Below are positions 15,549-19,739 of a stretch of 19,739 nucleotides of DNA, in pieces (within the stretch, counting starts at the first letter, position 1; every line of letters begins with the position of its first letter). This DNA is from an uncultured Selenomonadales bacterium (GTDB lineage Bacteria > Bacillota > Negativicutes > Selenomonadales > Selenomonadaceae): positions 1-19,739 of the forward strand of contig CALGGV010000115.1 in NCBI GenBank assembly GCA_937915725.1, written 5' to 3'. The translations under genes and the position numbers were made by a program. A model generated the notes under the pieces. The model ran no database searches. It saw nothing but the letters and a program-made list of their open reading frames with translations, and was not told the origin of the DNA.

Positions 15549-16565
15549 ATGGCAAGTGAAATTCCGCTAATTTCAGTGATTATGCCAATGTACAACGTGG
15601 AAAAATATATTGCTGAGGCGTTAAAAAGCGTTTTGTCACAAGATATGGAAAATATTGAAGTAATTGTTGTTGACGATTGTTCGACTGATAAAAGTTGCGA
15701 AATTGTTGAAAGTTTCATGCCACAATTTAACGGGCGGTTAAAATTACTCCACACCAAAAGTAACAGAGGCTGTGCCGGTCCGCCGCGCAACAAAGGCTTA
15801 GAATTTTCCCGCGGCAAATATATTTATTTTATGGATAGTGACGACGTTATAGCCGTTGGAACTTTACAGAATTTTTATAATGTAGCTGAAAATTTTAAAG
15901 CTGATGTTTTAATGGGAAAAAATTATATTATTTCTTCAGGCGTCGGTGAAAAATTTTTAAAGGAAACTGCATTTGTAGGAAACCCCAACGACAATACTTT
16001 AAAATCGCTGTCAGAAAATATGCCTATGAGAATAAAATTATGGAGCGAAAATTACTTTGAAGTTGTTCCATGGTTAAAATTTTTGCGAAGAGATTTTTTG
16101 GTTGAAAACGAAATAAAATTTTTGCCGATTATGCAAGAAGACAGTTACTGGACTTTCGAGCTTATTTGTTTGGCAAAAACAATTATAATTTTACCAAATG
16201 CTTTTTATGTTTCCCGCCGTTATCCCAATTCTTTAAGTACAAAGGCTTTAAACGCAAATTTTAATTTTGAAGGAATTTATAATAAATTGGATAGAATTAT
16301 TAACGGCTTGAAACACGTTGACGAATTTATGGGCGGTATTAAATTTTTTCAAAAAAATCCACAATACCGTCACGCCGTTATTCATAATATCACAATGCAA
16401 AATGTTGGCTGGCTTATGCGCGCTTATGGAAATATCCCGCAATTCCAAATTTATGAAAAATTTAAGGAAGTACTGAAAAAAGACACGGGCGATTTTGACG
16501 TTTTAATTTCTTGTCTCATAAGTGCCTCTATGCATTTAATTAGTAATTTGCCTCAACAGAAATAA
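15549..16565 (+). CDS. Family 2 glycosyltransferase
   Basis: This GT-A fold transferase (338 aa) should use a nucleotide sugar to extend a surface glycan. The N-terminal catalytic domain has I-S-V-I-M-P-M-Y-N-V-E-K-Y-I (8-21), the nucleotide-binding V-V-D-D-C-S-T-D (40-47), R-N-K-G (80-83) and the metal-binding D-S-D-D (96-99). Q-E-D-S-Y-W (~197-202) fits the catalytic-base region. Acceptor and donor are unknown. Two ATGs compete: 15543 overlaps the upstream stop but stands one base from the AAAGGGGG site, while 15549 is seven bases from it, so 15549 is preferred. No membrane helix is seen at the C terminus, so it is probably a cytoplasmic or peripheral enzyme. Confidence 0.9.
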   Translation: MASEIPLISVIMPMYNVEKYIAEALKSVLSQDMENIEVIVVDDCSTDKSCEIVESFMPQFNGRLKLLHTKSNRGCAGPPRNKGLEFSRGKYIYFMDSDDVIAVGTLQNFYNVAENFKADVLMGKNYIISSGVGEKFLKETAFVGNPNDNTLKSLSENMPMRIKLWSENYFEVVPWLKFLRRDFLVENEIKFLPIMQEDSYWTFELICLAKTIIILPNAFYVSRRYPNSLSTKALNANFNFEGIYNKLDRIINGLKHVDEFMGGIKFFQKNPQYRHAVIHNITMQNVGWLMRAYGNIPQFQIYEKFKEVLKKDTGDFDVLISCLISASMHLISNLPQQK

Positions 16566-16584
16566 AAAGGCGTTGATTTTATAA

Positions 16585-18828
16585 ATGTTGTTGAATATAA
16601 AAGTTTTTGGAATTGTACAAGGCGTCGGTTTTCGCCCGTTTATCAGTCGAATTGCCGGCGATTTTTTTATTTTGGGAACTGTTGCAAACAAGGGCTCGTA
16701 CGTTGAAATTTTCGCACAGGGTACGCCCAAAAATCTTGAAAATTTTGTTAAGGCGATAACTGAAAAAGCTCCGCCACGCAGTGCAATTTTAAAAGTTGAC
16801 GTTACAGAAATTTTTACTGAAAAAATTTTTACCGATTTTAAAATTGTCGAAAGTGAACATGAGGCTGGCGATATTTTTGTTTCGCCGGATATTGCAATTT
16901 GTGAAAACTGCGCGAGCGAACTTTTCAACCCCGCCGATAAAAGATATTTACACCCGTTCATAAATTGCACGGCTTGCGGTCCGCGCCTTTCGATTCTGGA
17001 AAATATGCCCTACGACAGAGAGCGCACTTCAATGAAAAATTTTCCAATGTGCGAAAGTTGTGCCGCCGAATATTTTAACCCTGCCTCGCGCAGATTTGAC
17101 GCTCAACCAATTTGCTGTAATAATTGCGGTCCGAAGGTTTATATTTTAAATTCGCACGAAAAAAATCACGACGCAATAAAAAAAGTTAGAAAAATTTTGG
17201 CAGGCGGCGGAATTGCGGCGATTAAAGGTATTGGCGGTTTTCATTTGGCTTGCGATGCTAAAAATTTTGCCGCCGTTCAAAAGTTGCGTGAAAGTAAAAT
17301 TCGCCCGACTAAACCTTTCGCCGTAATGTTCAAAGATATTGCCGCCGTTCAAGCCGAATGTTTTTTGACTGACAATGAAAAAATTTTTTTAGACAGCCCA
17401 CAAAAACCGATTGTACTTTTGCAAAAAAATAATTCCACAATCGCCAAAAATGTTGCACCGAATATAAATAAAATTGGCGCAATGTTGCCTTACACGCCGT
17501 TACATTTGCTGATTTTCAATTTTCCGGACGAAATAAAAAATTTTCCAACTGCGCTTGTAATGACGAGCGGCAACCCTTCCGGCGTTCCCATTGCGATTGA
17601 TGACGAAACGGCGGCTGAAAGTTTTGGCGATTTTTGTGACGTGATTATTTCAAATGACAGAAAAATTTTAATGCGCGCCGATGATTCGGTTATGGATTTT
17701 ATCGACAATGAGCCCTCAATTATTCGCAGGAGTCGCGGCTATTCGCCACTTCCAATTTTTTTTGACAATTCCCTAATCCCTGCATTAGCTATAGGCGGCG
17801 AACTCAAAAATACTTTCTGCCTTGCGAAAAATAATTTGCTGTATCCTTCGCCTTATATTGGGGACGTTAGCGATTTACGCACGGTTGAAATTTTGAAAAG
17901 TTCAATTCGCCGAATGATGGACTTGTTGGAAATTCGCCCAAAAGTTGTGGCTTGCGATTTACACCCGCGTTATCAAACTTCAAAAGTTGCCGCCGAAATT
18001 GCCCAAAATTTACAAATTCCGCTTGTAAAAGTTCAACACCATTACGCACATATTTTAAGTTGTTTGGCAGAAAATAATTTTAACGGCGAGGTAATAGGCG
18101 TGGCGTTTGACGGTACAGGTTACAGCGCGGACGGCACAATTTGGGGCGGCGAAATTTTTATTTGCGATACAAAAAATTATAGGCGCGTCGGACACATTGC
18201 AAAATTTAGGCAAGCGGGCGGCGATAAATCGTCAAAAGAAAGTTGGCGCAGTGCAATTTCAATGCTGAAAGATTTTTCCGTTGCTAAGGATTTAAATTTG
18301 GTTGAAGAAAGAAATATCAACGCGCAAATTTTAATGTTGGAAAAAAATTTAAACTGCGTTGAATCTACAAGTTGCGGGCGGCTCTTTGACGCAGTTAGCG
18401 CAATTTTGGGAATTTGCAAAGTTTCAAGTTATGAAGGTGAGGCGGCTATGAAATTGCAAAGTGTGGCTGAAACTTCGACAAAAAATTTGCACGGCGATTT
18501 TACAGTTGGAAAAGATTTAATTTTACCGACGGACGAACTTTTTAATGAAATTTTATTGCGCAGATTGAACGGCGCGGGAGTTGCAGATTTGGCAAAATTT
18601 TTTCATGTGCAACTTGCTGAAATGGTCGCGCAGGCTTGCGAAATAATTTCACTTCAGACAAAAATAAAAACCGTCGCAATAAGCGGCGGCTGTTTCCAGA
18701 ATTCGCTTTTAACTTCCTTGACACTTAAAAAATTAAAATTGCGCGGCTTAAAAGTTTTGCGCCAAAAATTAATCCCGCCAAATGACGGCGGACTTTGCGT
18801 AGGGCAAATTTTAGGAGCGTGTAACTAA
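16585..18828 (+). CDS. hypF: Carbamoyltransferase HypF, [NiFe]-hydrogenase maturation
   Basis: HypF makes carbamoyl adenylate from carbamoyl phosphate and ATP and passes it to HypE, for the cyanide ligands of the [NiFe] centre. The 747-aa protein is full length. Domains in order: acylphosphatase-like (V-Q-G-V-G-F-R-P-F, 11-19); a double zinc finger with four C-x2-C pairs (C106/C109, C128/C131, C156/C159, C178/C181); YrdC-like nucleotide-binding (~195-385, K-P-F-A-V-M-F at 243-249); and a Kae1-like carbamoyltransferase domain with H-H-Y-A-H (485-489), D-G-T-G-Y-S-A-D-G-T-I-W-G-G-E (509-523) and S-G-G-C-F-Q-N near the end. Start ATG 16585 has a weak AAGGCG site. It is 19 nt after the glycosyltransferase gene. 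No hypCDE or hydrogenase genes are in the window, so they must be elsewhere or absent. Confidence 0.97.
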   Translation: MLLNIKVFGIVQGVGFRPFISRIAGDFFILGTVANKGSYVEIFAQGTPKNLENFVKAITEKAPPRSAILKVDVTEIFTEKIFTDFKIVESEHEAGDIFVSPDIAICENCASELFNPADKRYLHPFINCTACGPRLSILENMPYDRERTSMKNFPMCESCAAEYFNPASRRFDAQPICCNNCGPKVYILNSHEKNHDAIKKVRKILAGGGIAAIKGIGGFHLACDAKNFAAVQKLRESKIRPTKPFAVMFKDIAAVQAECFLTDNEKIFLDSPQKPIVLLQKNNSTIAKNVAPNINKIGAMLPYTPLHLLIFNFPDEIKNFPTALVMTSGNPSGVPIAIDDETAAESFGDFCDVIISNDRKILMRADDSVMDFIDNEPSIIRRSRGYSPLPIFFDNSLIPALAIGGELKNTFCLAKNNLLYPSPYIGDVSDLRTVEILKSSIRRMMDLLEIRPKVVACDLHPRYQTSKVAAEIAQNLQIPLVKVQHHYAHILSCLAENNFNGEVIGVAFDGTGYSADGTIWGGEIFICDTKNYRRVGHIAKFRQAGGDKSSKESWRSAISMLKDFSVAKDLNLVEERNINAQILMLEKNLNCVESTSCGRLFDAVSAILGICKVSSYEGEAAMKLQSVAETSTKNLHGDFTVGKDLILPTDELFNEILLRRLNGAGVADLAKFFHVQLAEMVAQACEIISLQTKIKTVAISGGCFQNSLLTSLTLKKLKLRGLKVLRQKLIPPNDGGLCVGQILGACN

Positions 18829-18847
18829 TCGATAAACTGAAAAGAGA

Positions 18848-19023
18848 AAAAGGCGCGTTATACGCCCGCCGCACTTCGTTTTTGCTTGTGACTTTAAGAT
18901 TAGAAAACGTGAGAAAACGCGGCTGGAATTTTAAATTACTGTAACATTAAACGCGAAAAACGCAGGCGGGCGAAGGATTCTTTCTTTGCTAGGCGTTTCT
19001 TTCTTCTAAAGAAAGAAATGCCG
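18848..19023 (-). repeat. 176-bp dispersed element, copy 2 (inverted)
   Basis: The reverse complement matches 12,977-13,152 over its full length at about 90% identity, including the perfect TTTCTTTCTT hairpin. It starts 19 bases after the hypF stop. With copy 1 it forms a long inverted repeat around the 5.7 kb trmD-hypF segment. I see no other terminator after hypF. Confidence 0.9.
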
Positions 19024-19040
19024 TATTAGAAATAACAAAA

Positions 19041-19335
19041 TTTTAAAATCTGCCGAAATTAACGCAATATTGAAGATTCAAACAAAGTATCGTAAAAGTT
19101 TTTGAAAGTGCCTTCTCGTTGAAATTAGAGCCCGTTTTGGGCTTAAAAAAGTTTTACTGTTTGAAATTTTAAAATTTGCCGAAATTAACGCAATATTAAA
19201 GATTCAAACAAAATATCGTAAAAGTTTTTAAAAGTGCCTTCTCGTTGAAATTAGAGCCGATTTTGGGCTTAAAAAAGTTTTACTGTCTGAAATTTTTAAA
19301 TCTGCCAAAATTAACGTAACATTGACGATTCAAGC
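19041..19335. repeat. 126-bp direct tandem repeat, about 2.3 copies
   Basis: Unit 1 (19041-19166) and unit 2 (19167-19292) differ at about 7 of 126 positions. A third, partial unit (19293 to ~19335) continues into the 3' end of the leftward MsrA-like gene with more differences. Each full unit has a small GC hairpin (GAGCCC-GTTTT-GGGCTT type, imperfect in unit 2) followed by an A run on the plus strand. No ORF crosses the units, and apart from this array the hypF-MsrA spacer holds only copy 2 of the dispersed element. Confidence 0.92.
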
Positions 19336-19720
19336 GCGGGTTGCTGTTGGGGTCGTTCATAATAAGCGCGGCTGAACTCGACGCGGGACATTTGCCCTTG
19401 TTCGCAACAAAATTCATATGAAGTTCAACCTGCGGCGTGTCTTCGCCCATTGTGTAGTAAACGCCCAAATTATTTTCTTCGTAGGGATTCAAATTGTTGA
19501 AAAGAATATCAAGCAGTGTTGAAATATCAATTTTTTTTGGATTAAATTCAATTTCGACGCCGGAAATATTTTCAAGCGTGCGCGGCTCCCTGTAAGCATA
19601 ACTTATGACATTTTGCGCTGAAATATTTCCCGCCGTAACTTTTACAACGCCTTTGACGCCTTCAAAAGTTTCAATCAAAATATCTAAATCGCCGCTGAAA
19701 TAAATTTTTTTCGTGTACAA
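19280..19720 (-). CDS. MsrA-like protein lacking the catalytic cysteine motif
   Basis: This 146-aa protein resembles peptide methionine sulfoxide reductase A in its frame: a K-K-I-Y-F-S-G strand, E-x-F-x-x-V-x-G-V-V-K-V-T-A-G (18-31), then V-E-I-E-F-N-P-K-K-I-D-I-S-T-L-L-D-I-L-F (55-74) and N-P-Y with G-V-Y-Y after it. MsrA has G-C-F-W-G at the end of the first strand. Here the aligned residues are G-D-L-D-I (10-14), so the active-site cysteine is gone and sulfoxide reduction is not expected. Cysteines remain at 111 and 134. The last ~18 residues are encoded in the partial third unit of the 126-bp repeat. The start is TTG 19720, with an ideal AAGGAGG eight bases upstream, so it is probably expressed. 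It could be a pseudoenzyme or a diverged family; homology is judged by eye. Confidence 0.65.
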   Translation of the reverse strand: MYTKKIYFSGDLDILIETFEGVKGVVKVTAGNISAQNVISYAYREPRTLENISGVEIEFNPKKIDISTLLDILFNNLNPYEENNLGVYYTMGEDTPQVELHMNFVANKGKCPASSSAALIMNDPNSNPRLNRQCYVNFGRFKNFRQ

Positions 19721-19739
19721 AATTTCGCCTCCTTAATTC

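Noticed and set aside
19121..19150. The GAGCCC/GGGCTT hairpin in the 126-bp units as a rho-independent terminator for hypF or the MsrA-like gene.
   Set aside because: On neither strand is the short stem followed by a T run; on the plus strand it is followed by A.
19041..19292. The two 126-bp units considered as a CRISPR array.
   Set aside because: The whole unit is repeated without unique spacers, there are only two to three copies and no cas genes; it is a simple tandem duplication.

Overview
This 19.7 kb window is bacterial chromosome from a low-GC organism whose A/T-rich codons are mixed with frequent GCG/CGC. It most likely belongs to the Negativicutes, the Gram-negative (diderm) Firmicutes. 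The support is a DNPR-type (meso-diaminopimelate) MurE, lipoprotein and signal-peptide proteins, a double solute-binding sensory protein and a solitary HypF. The lineage is an inference, and I cannot name a genus.

Layout. Positions 1-11,297 are read entirely leftward (minus strand). In order of transcription: a 58-aa basic protein; a clostripain-family (C11) lipoprotein peptidase; a beta-class, type III Mod-like DNA methyltransferase with no restriction partner; murE-murF-mraY, a detached piece of the division/cell-wall cluster with its own promoter; a membrane receptor with two periplasmic binding domains; and an AEC-family transporter. Rho-independent terminators follow the small gene, the peptidase, the receptor and the transporter.

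Positions 11,454-18,828 are read rightward. A lidless Hsp70 has its own extended -10 promoter. After it come a tight run of trmD, a membrane-anchored hypothetical, a multi-spanning membrane protein, a family 2 glycosyltransferase and hypF, with gaps from 2 to about 20 nt. At the right edge a leftward MsrA-like gene has lost the catalytic cysteine motif.

The spacers are unusually rich in repeats. A 176-bp element occurs twice in opposite orientation, at 12,977-13,152 and 18,848-19,023, and brackets the whole trmD-hypF run. Period-7 repeats (CCTTAAT/CCTTAGC) fill both mur gene spacers and encode the last five residues of MurE. A 126-bp tandem array begins inside the 3' end of the MsrA-like gene.

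The most interesting signal is a run of nine G at the start of the receptor gene. The best ribosome-binding site of that transcript drives a short ORF that enters the G run in the wrong frame. A change to 8 or 11 G would fuse it in frame to the receptor, so this looks like a phase-variable or slippage-controlled translation switch. Alternatively, the G run is itself the Shine-Dalgarno of the receptor. No CRISPR array, tRNA, rRNA, transposase or complete defence system was seen.
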